Shown here: one piece after another, positions 42,350 to 50,532 of the stretch
How the letters are laid out: the number at the start of each line of letters is the position of its first letter
Numbering within the stretch: position 1 is the first letter of the stretch
Assembly (NCBI GenBank): GCA_016125035.1
Contig: WGMN01000009.1
Location: 27,126 to 91,125 of the forward strand
Length of the DNA: 64,000 bases
DNA from: Pseudomonadota bacterium
GTDB lineage: Bacteria; Pseudomonadota; Alphaproteobacteria; UBA2136; UBA6156
Direction of reading: 5' to 3'
Position numbers and translations under genes: made by a program
Notes under the pieces: model-generated
The model's database searches: none
What the model was told of the DNA's origin: nothing
Seen by the model: only the letters and a program-made list of their open reading frames with translations

Positions 42350-43352
42350 TTTCTCACCTTTCCTGCCGCTGCCACTCATCTGGGGCGGGCTGGTGGCGCT
42401 GGCCGTGTTCATCTACGTGCTGCTCGACGGCTTCGACCTCGGCGTGGGCATCCTCTTTCCCTTCGCCCCGTCCGAGGACGCGCGCGCCAAACTCATCGGC
42501 AGCATCGCCCCATTCTGGGATGGTAACGAAACCTGGCTGGTGCTGGGCACCGGCGGGCTGCTCATCGCCTTTCCCCCGGCCTATGGCATCGTGCTCTCTG
42601 CCCTTTACCTTCCGGCCACCGCCATGCTCTTCGGGCTCATCCTGCGCGGTGTGTCGTTCGAGTTCCGCTTCAAAGCCGGCAAACGCAGCCGCTGGGTGTG
42701 GGACTACGCCTTCCACTTCGGTTCGCTGGCCGCGGCGTTTTGCCAGGGGTTGATGCTCGGCGGCTTCATCCAGGGCTTCCAGGTCACCGGCCGCGCCTTC
42801 TCCGGCGGGGTGTTCGATTTCCTCACTCCGTTTGCCATCTTCTGCGGGCTGGCGGTGGTCATGTCCTACGCGCTGCTCGGCGCCACCTGGGCGATCATGA
42901 AGACGGAAGGCACCACGCAAAAATGGGCCCGCCGCAGCGCCATCTACGTGCTCACCTACGCGGTGGCTTGCCTCACGGTGGTCAGCCTGGCCACACCTTT
43001 CCTCAACGCCCAACTCGCCGGGCGCTGGCTGTCCAACGCCACCTGGCTGTTCCCGCTGCCGCTGGCCACCGCCGTCACCGTCGCCTTTCTCGCCCGCAGC
43101 ATCCTGCTGGAGAGCGAGTACCAACCCTTCTTCCTCACCACCCTGCTGTTCGTCTTCAGCTACACCGGCTTTGCCATCAGCCTGTGGCCATGGGTTGTGC
43201 CCTACCAGCTCACCTTCGCCCAGGCGGCGGCCAACGGCCCCAACCTCTCGCTGCTGCTGGTGGGCGCACTGCTCGTGCTCCCCGTCATCCTCGCCTACAC
43301 CGGCTACTGCTACTGGGTGTTCCGCGGCAAAGCCCACTCGGTGGATTATTAA
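42342..43352 (+). CDS. cydB: Cytochrome bd ubiquinol oxidase subunit II (CydB)
   Basis: 336-aa partner subunit with about eight helices. The family motifs LLDGFDLGVGILFPF and FWDGNETWLVLGTGGL are present. The ATG at 42342 overlaps cydA. The stop TAA overlaps the ATG of the next small gene by 1 bp (TAATG), so the three subunits are coupled. Confidence 0.96.
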   Translation: MFDFSPFLPLPLIWGGLVALAVFIYVLLDGFDLGVGILFPFAPSEDARAKLIGSIAPFWDGNETWLVLGTGGLLIAFPPAYGIVLSALYLPATAMLFGLILRGVSFEFRFKAGKRSRWVWDYAFHFGSLAAAFCQGLMLGGFIQGFQVTGRAFSGGVFDFLTPFAIFCGLAVVMSYALLGATWAIMKTEGTTQKWARRSAIYVLTYAVACLTVVSLATPFLNAQLAGRWLSNATWLFPLPLATAVTVAFLARSILLESEYQPFFLTTLLFVFSYTGFAISLWPWVVPYQLTFAQAAANGPNLSLLLVGALLVLPVILAYTGYCYWVFRGKAHSVDY

Positions 43353-43486
43353 TGCGCCGCATCCCACCCCAACAAGCCAAACCACCCCACCCCTGGCGCT
43401 GGTTCATCCTGCTCTGGCTGGCGGGCTTTGGCGTCACCGCCCTGGTCTCCGGCCTCCTGCACCTGCTCATGTTCGGCAAGCTCTAA
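43352..43486 (+). CDS. DUF2474 small subunit-like protein of cytochrome bd
   Basis: 44-aa single-helix protein: MRRIPPQQAKPPHPWRWFIL followed by a hydrophobic helix and ending LLHLLMFGKL. DUF2474 proteins sit after cydAB and are thought to play the CydX-like role of stabilising the oxidase. TAATG overlap with cydB. It was too short for routine gene calling. Confidence 0.8.
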   Translation: MRRIPPQQAKPPHPWRWFILLWLAGFGVTALVSGLLHLLMFGKL

Positions 43487-43570
43487 CCATATAAACAATT
43501 CCTTGCTGCCGCAGGCCGCCGGTAGCCGCGTCTGGGCCAATTCGTAAGAATTTGCCCAGCAAGGCCCGGC

Positions 43571-43607
43571 AAGCAAAAGAGGGGGCTCGATGCCCCCTCT
43601 TTTGCTT
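43571..43607. terminator. Bidirectional terminator after the cyd operon
   Basis: AAGCAAAAGAGGGGGC-tcgat-GCCCCCTCTTTTGCTT, a perfect 16-bp stem shared by the cyd operon and the convergent 43606 gene. Confidence 0.9.
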
Positions 43608-43764
43608 AGGCGCCGCGTCCCAATCCGCGTGCAATACGCAACAGCAAGCGCCGGTTCCGGCTGCTCAATCGCCGGAAGTGTTGCAGCAACGCCATCGCCC
43701 TGCTGTCGGCAAGCACCTCCATCAGCAGCAGTTTCAAATCTTCGTTTTGGGCTTGGTTCGTCAT
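43606..43764 (-). CDS. Small hypothetical protein (52 aa)
   Basis: Reads MTNQAQNEDLKLLLMEVLAD and then a basic helix RRLSSRNRRLLLRIARGLGR. AAGGAG lies 9 nt before the ATG at 43764, which supports translation. No family recognised; it may be an RNA-binding or regulatory peptide. Confidence 0.55.
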   Translation of the reverse strand: MTNQAQNEDLKLLLMEVLADSRAMALLQHFRRLSSRNRRLLLRIARGLGRGA

Positions 43765-43969
43765 CTCATAGGTCTCCTTTGCATAGAGGTTGATAAGGCC
43801 GGGAGCTGCAAAGTCCGCTATGAGACGGAACACCAGTTTTTAGCTTACGCTTGGACATGTCCGGTGCCTCCCGGCCAAAACCGAGAAAACCGCTTTGTGC
43901 AGCGGCGGCACTCATAGTTTGGGTTTGCAATCCCACCTCCACTATGCCGTGCTTCTCGCCAAACCGCAA

Positions 43970-44160
43970 TGTTTGGCCTCCGGCCATAGCGCCGGCCTAA
44001 CCCAAAACCCGCCTTCGTCTGGGTTTTGGGTTGGCCTCGCGTGCGGCCTGCCGCTACGCGGCCACGGCCTCGTGGGGGCAAGCCCCCAATCCCCCCTTTA
44101 TAAGCAAAGGGGGTACGAACCCCCTTGCACCCCCACCGCACTCCGTCGCACCCGCGGTGG
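43970..44160. repeat. Multi-hairpin repeated element (RE3)
   Basis: Same order as RE2: GGCCTCCGGCC, then AACCCAAAACCC-gccttcgtct-GGGTTTTGGGTT (43999-44032), GGCCTGCCGC blocks, GGGGGCAAGCCCCC, GGGGGTACGAACCCCC and CGCACTCCGT. The loop is identical to RE2 while the stem is entirely different. It begins 2 nt after the methyltransferase stop (44162) and fills most of the 43765-44161 gap. Confidence 0.88.
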
Positions 44161-44161
44161 G

Positions 44162-44893
44162 TCACTCCCCCAAAATCCGCACCAAACTCACCTTCCCACT
44201 CCCCCGCCGCGCAGCAACAGGCTGCCCCGCCGCCGCCTTAAAGCCATGCAGGTAAACCACCTCCAACGTCACCTGCAACCGCCCATCTTCCCTCGCAAAC
44301 AACCGCGCATAAGCTTCCTCCATCGCCTTCATCCGCCCCTTCCCCACCAACCCCTTCCCACGCTGCAAATTGAAGTTCCCCGCCCCGTGCGCCCGCAACC
44401 CCTTATACAACGCCGCAAAGTCCGGGAAGGTCACCGTCAGCACATCACGGTCCACCACCGGCAGCGCCAACTTCATCCGCTGCAACAAACTCCCCGCCTC
44501 GCGCACATCGGTCAGGGGTATCACGTGGCCCTGCCCCTCCCCCACCTCCGCCCACGCGGCGCGGAACTCCCTGAAGCTCTCCACCCCCAACGTGGTCAGC
44601 AGCAACAACCCGTCCGGCCGCAACGCCTCCACGCAGCGCAGCACAAACAGCGGCACATCGTTCACCACCGGCAGCAGCAGGTTGGCCACCACCGCGTCGT
44701 AGGGCCCGCCCACAACCGCAAAACCATCCTCCAAACCTTCATCTCCCACCCAATGCACCTTCGCATAATCGCCCTTCACCTCCCCCAACCGCTCGCGCAA
44801 CCTGCGCGCAATCTCTTCCTCCACCGGCCCCGCCGCAGCGTTTTGCCGCTTTCTGCCGCGCACATGCCTTGTATCGAACATTTTTTGCATCAT
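44162..44893 (-). CDS. NDUFAF5/BioC-like methyltransferase lacking SAM motif I
   Basis: 243 aa (start may be 44881, MFDTRHV). After the FDTRHVRGRKRQNAA start, relatives have about 40 residues with the glycine-rich SAM loop; here the chain goes almost directly to GPYDAVVANLLLPVVNDVP and LRPDGLLLLTTLG, the later Rossmann strands. The C-terminal part (VTFPDFAALYKGLRAHGAGN, then LQVTLEVVYLHGFK) is intact. It may be a non-catalytic relative or a deletion mutant of the NDUFAF5-like gene normally next to comF. Divergent from comF with 8 bp between starts. Confidence 0.78.
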   Translation of the reverse strand: MMQKMFDTRHVRGRKRQNAAAGPVEEEIARRLRERLGEVKGDYAKVHWVGDEGLEDGFAVVGGPYDAVVANLLLPVVNDVPLFVLRCVEALRPDGLLLLTTLGVESFREFRAAWAEVGEGQGHVIPLTDVREAGSLLQRMKLALPVVDRDVLTVTFPDFAALYKGLRAHGAGNFNLQRGKGLVGKGRMKAMEEAYARLFAREDGRLQVTLEVVYLHGFKAAAGQPVAARRGSGKVSLVRILGE

Positions 44894-44945
44894 AATGGCC
44901 TATGGTAGCAGCGTTCCGCAGCGTATTGCAGCTTTTTGCAGCGTC
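44831..44945. repeat. GCAGCGTT-type repeats at the methyltransferase/comF start
   Basis: Blocks at 44831-44861 and 44906-44945 share the words GCAGCGTTTTGCCGC and GCAGCGTTCCGCAGCG with 33858-33975. They form the N-terminal codons of both divergent genes. Confidence 0.6.
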
Positions 44946-45591
44946 CCTCCGCCGTTTGTGGGGGCTTCTGCTTCCCCCGTCCTGCATCAGCTGCCACGCC
45001 TATCTTCCGGCCACCGAACCCACGGGTTTCTGCCCTTCCTGCTACGCCAACCTGCCGTGGTGGAACACCTCGCACGTGCTCAAGCCGCCGCTGCTCGCCG
45101 CCCTCACCTCCTTCGCCGCCCCCTGCCTCTACCAAGGCCCCCTGCGCCACGCCCTTTTACGTTTTAAATTTCAAGACCATACCCACCTCTCCACCCCCTT
45201 GGCCAAGCTCCTCGTCCCGCTCGTCCCCAACACTCCCAACCTGCTCATCATCCCGGTGCCCAGCCACCCCACCCGCCTGCGCGCCCGGCGCTACAACCAC
45301 GCCGCGCTCCTGGCGCAGAAACTGGCGGAAATCACCCACCTTCCCGTCCACCTCACCGCCCTCAAACGGCTGCGCAAAGCCATTCCGCAAAACCGCAAAA
45401 CCCGCGCCCAGCGCCTGCAACTCCCGGGCACACATTTCTCAGCAACTTCAGCCGTTTCCGGCCGCCCGGTCCTGCTCATCGATGACATCTTCACCACCGG
45501 CGCCACCGCCAAAGCCTGCGCACTAGCCCTGCGCCGCGCCGGCGCCACGCAAGTCCACACCCTCACCCTGGCCTACACCAAACCCGAATAA
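44902..45591 (+). CDS. ComF family phosphoribosyltransferase-like protein
   Basis: 229 aa. An N-terminal zinc-ribbon with CISCHAYL and CPSC pairs (about residues 27-50), then PRTase strands and the PRPP loop LLIDDIFTTGATAKACALAL. ComF proteins take part in DNA uptake or are kept in non-competent bacteria with unknown role. The first codons come from a GC-rich repeat. A CATAAT box lies 5 nt before the ATG, so the transcript may be leaderless. Confidence 0.88.
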   Translation: MVAAFRSVLQLFAASLRRLWGLLLPPSCISCHAYLPATEPTGFCPSCYANLPWWNTSHVLKPPLLAALTSFAAPCLYQGPLRHALLRFKFQDHTHLSTPLAKLLVPLVPNTPNLLIIPVPSHPTRLRARRYNHAALLAQKLAEITHLPVHLTALKRLRKAIPQNRKTRAQRLQLPGTHFSATSAVSGRPVLLIDDIFTTGATAKACALALRRAGATQVHTLTLAYTKPE

Positions 45592-45601
45592 CCCAATAAA
45601 A

Positions 45602-45623
45602 AGAGCGCCCTAAGGCGCTCTCC
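45602..45623. terminator. Terminator between comF and the 45637 gene
   Basis: AGAGCGCC-ctaa-GGCGCTCT; the minus-strand side is followed by TTTTTAT. Serves both convergent genes. Confidence 0.8.
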
Positions 45624-45636
45624 CCCTTCCCTCCAC

Positions 45637-45888
45637 CTACTCAGTCGTATCAGAGGTCTCAATCCCCAGGTCCTTCTTCGCCGCATCAAAGTTGCTGCTG
45701 GCAGAGTTCTCGCTGGAATCCGCTTTCATTTCGTAACTGGCCTGGTCAAGCTTGTCGCCCACACCCTGCACCACATGGCCCAGCGCGGTGGTCGGCTCAT
45801 CGGTTTTGTCGTGGGCGGTCACCAGGTAAATCACCGCGGCAATCGCCACAATCCCCACCACCAATGCTATCAAACTATTGCTTTTCAT
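45637..45888 (-). CDS. Small membrane-anchored protein
   Basis: 83 aa from MKSNSLIALVVGIVAIAAV: one N-terminal helix and an acidic, Ser-rich tail (GVGDKLDQASYEMKADSSEN). Resembles general-stress membrane-anchored peptides (CsbD-like or YtxH-like in order), but I cannot place it. AAAAGG precedes the ATG. It is followed by a second similar gene upstream on the same strand. Confidence 0.65.
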   Translation of the reverse strand: MKSNSLIALVVGIVAIAAVIYLVTAHDKTDEPTTALGHVVQGVGDKLDQASYEMKADSSENSASSNFDAAKKDLGIETSDTTE

Positions 45889-45919
45889 ATCGCGCCTTTT
45901 CCTTTTGATTATCTGTTGG

Positions 45920-46330
45920 TTATTCAGCAGTAGAGGGCGACGCCATGGTCTGTGAAATCGCATCCATCATCTGCTGGTTGTTATAGTCGGCCATCGCGCC
46001 GTTATAACCTTCCTTCACGCTGGCCACCCCTTCTTGAACCTTCTCGCCCACGGCCTTGGCACCGTGCTCAACGGCACCACCTACATTGCTGGCCGAGACC
46101 GCCGCATCAGCATGATAATCAGCCATCTGCGCATGGGTCGCCGCCTCGGTTTTGGCCGCCTGCTCTGCGGCACGGTACTGGGCCGCGTCCTGGGCATTTT
46201 CAACAATCGTGCCCACATCCCCTTCAGCGGGTTCCACCTGGCGGTTTTGCGTGGCAGCCACGGCCACCACCCCCAACACCACCACACCGGCCACGGCGTA
46301 GGGCCACCAAACATTCGTACGTTTTGCCAT
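45920..46330 (-). CDS. Membrane-anchored protein with YtxH-like helical tail
   Basis: 136 aa: one helix near the N-terminus (about 8-28, VWWPYAVAGVVVLGVVAVAA) followed by an Ala/Glu/Val-rich amphipathic region (GAVEHGAKAVGEKVQEGVAS). Such proteins are often stress-induced envelope components. AAAGGAG lies near the ATG at 46330 (an ATG at 46336 is possible). It forms a pair with the 45637 gene. Confidence 0.65.
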   Translation of the reverse strand: MAKRTNVWWPYAVAGVVVLGVVAVAATQNRQVEPAEGDVGTIVENAQDAAQYRAAEQAAKTEAATHAQMADYHADAAVSASNVGGAVEHGAKAVGEKVQEGVASVKEGYNGAMADYNNQQMMDAISQTMASPSTAE

Positions 46331-46439
46331 AAGCATGCACTCCTTTACTTACCCCCACATGCTAAAAAACCCCGCTCCCCGGGGCCATGCCTAACTTCAT
46401 AAAAAACGCCTGCTAAAACCTTATAAAACCATAAAAAGT

Positions 46440-46754
46440 GGCCCGGCAACTCACGCTGCCGGGACCACCCCTCGTTTTTCGCACCGCATCTGGTGGGTCC
46501 ATGCCCAAACTTCGGGACTTAACCCAAATCGTGACAATGGACCAAGATGCTCCCTAACTTCATGAGCCTCCTTACTGTTTCAATCGAACAGTGCTTGCGC
46601 GGAAGTCGCGTGCGTTCGGTTAAGAACGTTAGCGTCCCATGTCAAAGCCTCATGTCCCGTAGTAGTGTTGGAGGTCATTACATCAAAGCACGAAAGCACC
46701 CCGTGCAACGCAGAAATTGGAAGATAAGATTTGTCGCACGAAGTGCCCCCCACT
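46440..46754 (-). ncRNA. Candidate small RNA downstream of kdpE
   Basis: A 490-bp gap without a believable gene. On the minus strand TTTACG (46788-46783) and CGATAA (46766-46761), 16 nt apart, could start a transcript near 46754. It would end at a Rho-independent terminator, CCCGGCA-gcgtgagt-TGCCGGG followed by a T run (about 46464-46436). Within it TTGGGTTAAGTCCCG matches 15 nt of the near-universal 16S rRNA segment around E. coli position 1090. I could not fit tmRNA, SRP RNA, RNase P RNA or 6S RNA. An alternative is a long kdpE 3' leader. Confidence 0.4.
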
Positions 46755-46828
46755 AATGGGTTATCGCCCCCGCAAAAGCAAGCGTAAACTTTGTAAAATT
46801 TTCGTAAAAATTACTTAACTTACAAAGT

Positions 46829-47545
46829 CTAAGCCTGCTCTCCTTGCGTAGTATCAAACATATAACCCACACCTTGAAGGGTGCGCACATAGGCCGGCTC
46901 CTGGCCATCCACTGCCAGTTTTTTGCGCAATTGGCCCATGTACACGCGCAGGTACTGCTGGTCTTCCACGTGGGCGGGGCCCCACACCTCCTGCAAAATG
47001 TGGCGGTGAGTCAGCACCTTGTTGGCGTGGCTGGCCAGGGTTTTAAGCAGCTTGAATTCCTTGGGCGAGAGCTCCACCAACTGGTCTCTCACCCGCACCT
47101 CATGGCGCAGCAGGTCCAACGTCAGGTAGCCCTCAACCTTAATCACGGTCTCGCCACCGGTGGCCTGCTGAACAGAGCGCCGCAGCAAACTGCGCACCCG
47201 CGCCAGCAGCTCTTCCAACCCAAAGGGCTTAGTCAGGTAATCATCCGCGCCTCTGTCCAGCGCCTGCACAATGTCCTGCTGGTCCGAGCGCACCGAGAGG
47301 ATCAAAATGGGCGACTGATGCCCCGCCTCACGCACAGCAGTAATCACCTCCTGCCCGTCCATCCCCGGCAAACCCAGGTCCAGCAAAATCAGGTCGGGCT
47401 TCAGTGCATTCACCAGGCGCACGGCTTCCTTGCCGTCACTGGCCTCGTCAATACGGTACCCGTCATTACTCAAGCCAATGCGCAAAAAGCGCCGGATTGC
47501 CACCTCATCATCCACGATCAAAATCCGCGGCTTCACTTCGCTCAT
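46829..47545 (-). CDS. kdpE: KdpE-like OmpR-family response regulator
   Basis: 238 aa. Receiver domain with phospho-acceptor Asp in DLILLDLGLPGMDG, conserved Lys in DYLTKPFGLEELLAR, and a winged-helix DNA-binding domain with VELSPKEFKLLKTLASHANKV and the typical KdpE end YVRTLQGVGYMF. It starts 2 nt after the kdpD stop. No kdpABC in the window, so its target may be elsewhere. A nested palindrome (about 46787-46828) lies just past the stop. Confidence 0.9.
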   Translation of the reverse strand: MSEVKPRILIVDDEVAIRRFLRIGLSNDGYRIDEASDGKEAVRLVNALKPDLILLDLGLPGMDGQEVITAVREAGHQSPILILSVRSDQQDIVQALDRGADDYLTKPFGLEELLARVRSLLRRSVQQATGGETVIKVEGYLTLDLLRHEVRVRDQLVELSPKEFKLLKTLASHANKVLTHRHILQEVWGPAHVEDQQYLRVYMGQLRKKLAVDGQEPAYVRTLQGVGYMFDTTQGEQA

Positions 47546-47547
47546 AT

Positions 47548-49779
47548 CTACACCCTTTCTTCCTTAATGGAACTTTTCTCAACCGCCGGCAGCACCATAC
47601 TAAACACAGCACCCTTGCCGTCATTCCGGTTGGCAACCTTAATGCTCCCGCCATGGGCCTCCACAATGCCGCGGCAGATCGCCAGCCCCAGGCCAGAACC
47701 CGCCACCTTGTGGTCACCTTTTTCCGTACGGAAGAACTTATCAAAAACCTTGTTTTCCTCACCCGGCGCAATGCCCGGGCCCTCGTCGGCCACATCCACT
47801 TGCAGGCGCGTTTCGTCTTCCGTCACGGCTGCCAAACGCACCTCAATCGGTCTGTCCGCTCCCGCGTATTTGGCAGCGTTGTCAAACAGGTTGTAAAACA
47901 CCTGGCCCATCAAAATCGGGTCAACTTCCAGGTCAGGCACATCCTGCGGCGCCTCCAACGCCACCTGCAATTGCGCATGGTATTTCTGCGTGCGGCGCAC
48001 CGCCTCACCAATCAGGTCTACCGGCGAAACATGCTCGCGCTTGGGCTGTAGCGACCCCGACTCCAGCTTGGTCACCTCCAGCACATTGTGGATGATGGAA
48101 TGCAAACGCTCCGCCTCCCGGCGAGAAGCCGCCACCAGCTCCTGCTGGTCTTCCTGCGGCAACCCTTTGCCGGCATGCTCCAGTGTGGAAAGGCTGCCGA
48201 TGATCCCCACCAGCGGCGTCTTCAAATCATGCGAGATGGAAGAGAGCAACGCCGAGCGCAAACTCTCCCGCGTGGCCTGCAAACTGGCCTCATTGCTCAC
48301 CTGCTTCATCAGCACACGCGTCAGCCCGCCGGCCAGCAGGTTGGCGTAGCTGCGCAAAAAGTCCAGGGCCTGCCATGAAGGGTCCACCTGCTTGGTCTTG
48401 CTGTCGCCAAAGCCGATAACCCCCAGCACGCGCCCGGTCAGATAAAGCGGGCAGTAGCTGTAAATCTGCGGGCTCTTGGCGCGGCTGAACTGGTTACCCG
48501 CCAGTGCCTCAGCAATCGCCGCGCGCTCCACTTCATCCAATTTCGTTTCGGGCCACACCCTTAAAGTGTCGTCTTCATTCACCAGGGCCACAAACACGTG
48601 CACATTCAAAAAGGCTTTCAACGTCCGCACACCCGCTTCCAGGCAGTCTTCCACGGTCTCAACGGTGTTCAGATCATAGGCCAGGCGCAACAGGGCCAGG
48701 TGCTGGCCCATGCTTATGCGGTCCAGCTGCGCATCCGCCTGCCGCCGCGTTGCCACATAGCCCACCATGGTTCCAACCCCCACAAACACCGCCAGGGTCA
48801 GGGCATCTTCCGCACTCAACACATCCACCGTAAAAGGCGAAAGGAACAACAAATCCAACCCCACAAAAGCAATCAAGCTGGCCAGAATGGTCGTCGCCAG
48901 AGAATACGTCAGCGCCGAGAGCACCACCGCCCCCAGCAACACCACACTCACCGCAGAAAGGGAAAGGTACCACTGCACCCACAAATAATGCAGCATCAGC
49001 AACAGCGCCGTGCCCCCCCCCAGCACGTACAAAAGGTTCTTCCAATCCACATCCCACCTCAGGCCGCGGCTGTCACGGCTGCCATCCAGGTCCGTCAGGC
49101 CGGGATTATTGGCACGCACCTGATCGGTTACGTGCGCCCCCACCAGGGCAAACAGCGCCTCACGCAGCCGGCTCAGGTTGGCAATGTTGGTAAACACGGC
49201 GCGCTGGCTCTCCAAGGGCCTCGGCAACACCATCTGCCCCTCATAAAAACGCTGGAGAATCAAAGTCGGTGGCAAATCATGGACCACATAATCGCTCACG
49301 CTCTGGCGCAAAAAGGAAGGCGAAACCTTCCCTCCCTCGGGCCAATTATACGTGGGGTTCAACAGGTCGCTAAACAAATTCACCGCCACCAGGTCCAGGG
49401 TGGTTTCCACGTTAATGCCTTCCCTCAACAGGCGCTGCAAACCTTGGCGTTTGGCATGGTGCTGCTCGGGGGTCAGGTCAAACCGGTTAAGAGAATCCAG
49501 CACCACCATATCAGGCTTGGTCTCCAACAGCAGCCGCATCACCTCCGGCTCCCACAAGCCGGCCTTGTGCGGCGGCAAATCCGTCAACGGCTCCCACACC
49601 GGCAGGTCAAAGGGGTTTTCGCTCAAAGGGTTCTCCGGCAGGCACACCACCTTCAGCCCTTGTTGATGAGCCATCTGGTAAGCCTTTAAAATGCCTTGGC
49701 GTTGTCCGCAGCCGGGCAGCATGCCCACGTGCACACGCAAACGGCCATTTCGCACCACCGTATTACGTTCTGTCTTCAT
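47548..49779 (-). CDS. kdpD: KdpD-like sensor histidine kinase with degenerate nucleotide-binding domain
   Basis: 743 aa, shorter than the usual ~890. The N-terminal KdpD domain (about 10-235) keeps INVETTLDLVAVNL but Walker A reads GMLPGCGQR instead of GxxPGxGKT, with the Lys missing; the USP-like domain seems absent. Four membrane helices (about 255-355), then GAF (about 370-510) and HisKA with phospho-His in SISHDLKTPLVGI and HATPase motifs NAAKYAGAD, DEGPGIAPGE, GSGLGLAICRGIVEAHGG. It pairs with kdpE. K+ sensing is inherited from the family and not proven here. Confidence 0.88.
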   Translation of the reverse strand: MKTERNTVVRNGRLRVHVGMLPGCGQRQGILKAYQMAHQQGLKVVCLPENPLSENPFDLPVWEPLTDLPPHKAGLWEPEVMRLLLETKPDMVVLDSLNRFDLTPEQHHAKRQGLQRLLREGINVETTLDLVAVNLFSDLLNPTYNWPEGGKVSPSFLRQSVSDYVVHDLPPTLILQRFYEGQMVLPRPLESQRAVFTNIANLSRLREALFALVGAHVTDQVRANNPGLTDLDGSRDSRGLRWDVDWKNLLYVLGGGTALLLMLHYLWVQWYLSLSAVSVVLLGAVVLSALTYSLATTILASLIAFVGLDLLFLSPFTVDVLSAEDALTLAVFVGVGTMVGYVATRRQADAQLDRISMGQHLALLRLAYDLNTVETVEDCLEAGVRTLKAFLNVHVFVALVNEDDTLRVWPETKLDEVERAAIAEALAGNQFSRAKSPQIYSYCPLYLTGRVLGVIGFGDSKTKQVDPSWQALDFLRSYANLLAGGLTRVLMKQVSNEASLQATRESLRSALLSSISHDLKTPLVGIIGSLSTLEHAGKGLPQEDQQELVAASRREAERLHSIIHNVLEVTKLESGSLQPKREHVSPVDLIGEAVRRTQKYHAQLQVALEAPQDVPDLEVDPILMGQVFYNLFDNAAKYAGADRPIEVRLAAVTEDETRLQVDVADEGPGIAPGEENKVFDKFFRTEKGDHKVAGSGLGLAICRGIVEAHGGSIKVANRNDGKGAVFSMVLPAVEKSSIKEERV

Positions 49780-49824
49780 GGCTTGCCGCGCGTCTCCCCC
49801 CGTTAGTGCCCATAAAATATAACA

Positions 49825-50379
49825 TTATTCGCCCAGCTCCACACCCGTTTCATTCTCATCCCACACCCGGGTGGCACTCAGGCACAGGTGGCGACGGTAA
49901 AACCCCGCGGCTTTCTGGTAAAAAAAGCTCAACCCCAGCAAGGTGTCGCACAGGGCTTCGGGGGCCACGCCATCCGCCAGGCGCCATATTTCGGCCAATT
50001 GGTGGTCCAACGCTTCAAAGTCGGTCATCAACCGTGCCGCCAACGCCATGCCATCACAGTCTGAAGGGTTCTGGCTGGCCCCCACCTGGCGCGGCCGACG
50101 CCCCGGCACCACCACTTCCACGGTGTAAATCCCCGCCGCGCGCAGCTGCTGCGCAAGCCGCGCCTGCCAGGCATCCATGCCATGCATGTGCTGGCCCAGC
50201 AAGCTGTTCCAACCATGTTCGCCGCCGTGCCAGGTGTAGCTCAAAATATCATCGCGCAAGGCCGTCATATCGCTCACATGCACTCCCAATTCACTGCCCA
50301 AGCGCTGTTGCAACAACCCCGGCAGTAACATCTGTGTGGCCACGCCGGCCATCTCTTTCGCCTGCTCACGGAAGTTCAT
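49825..50379 (-). CDS. Hypothetical helical protein
   Basis: 184 aa, all-helical by appearance: MNFREQAKEMAGVATQMLLP, a central GLLGQHMHGMDAWQARL-type helix, and a C-terminal YQKAAGFYRRHLCL. No family recognised. CAAGGAG lies 8 nt before the ATG. It sits between kdpD and the entericidin-like gene on the same strand. Confidence 0.6.
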   Translation of the reverse strand: MNFREQAKEMAGVATQMLLPGLLQQRLGSELGVHVSDMTALRDDILSYTWHGGEHGWNSLLGQHMHGMDAWQARLAQQLRAAGIYTVEVVVPGRRPRQVGASQNPSDCDGMALAARLMTDFEALDHQLAEIWRLADGVAPEALCDTLLGLSFFYQKAAGFYRRHLCLSATRVWDENETGVELGE

Positions 50380-50479
50380 ATGGGCTCTCCTTGTTGTTCC
50401 AAAGCCGTGGCACTGTGGCCCATGGCGATTAAAAATAAGCTGCCGTTCGGCGCGCTATTTATAAAAAAAATATAAAGAC

Positions 50480-50507
50480 GCGGCCCCGCCTTTCCGGGCG
50501 GGGCCGC
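50480..50507 (-). terminator. Terminator after the entericidin-like gene
   Basis: GCGGCCCCGCC-cggaaa-GGCGGGGCCGC on the minus strand followed by a T-rich run. Confidence 0.85.
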
Positions 50508-50532
50508 AGGCCAGCCAGCCTTGCCTTCAGCC

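Noticed and set aside
46440..46754. tmRNA, RNase P RNA, SRP RNA or 6S RNA
   Set aside because: None of the signature segments could be placed.
46547..46756. 69-codon frame in the kdpE downstream gap
   Set aside because: No ribosome-binding site, atypical composition, and it runs opposite the better-supported sRNA signal.
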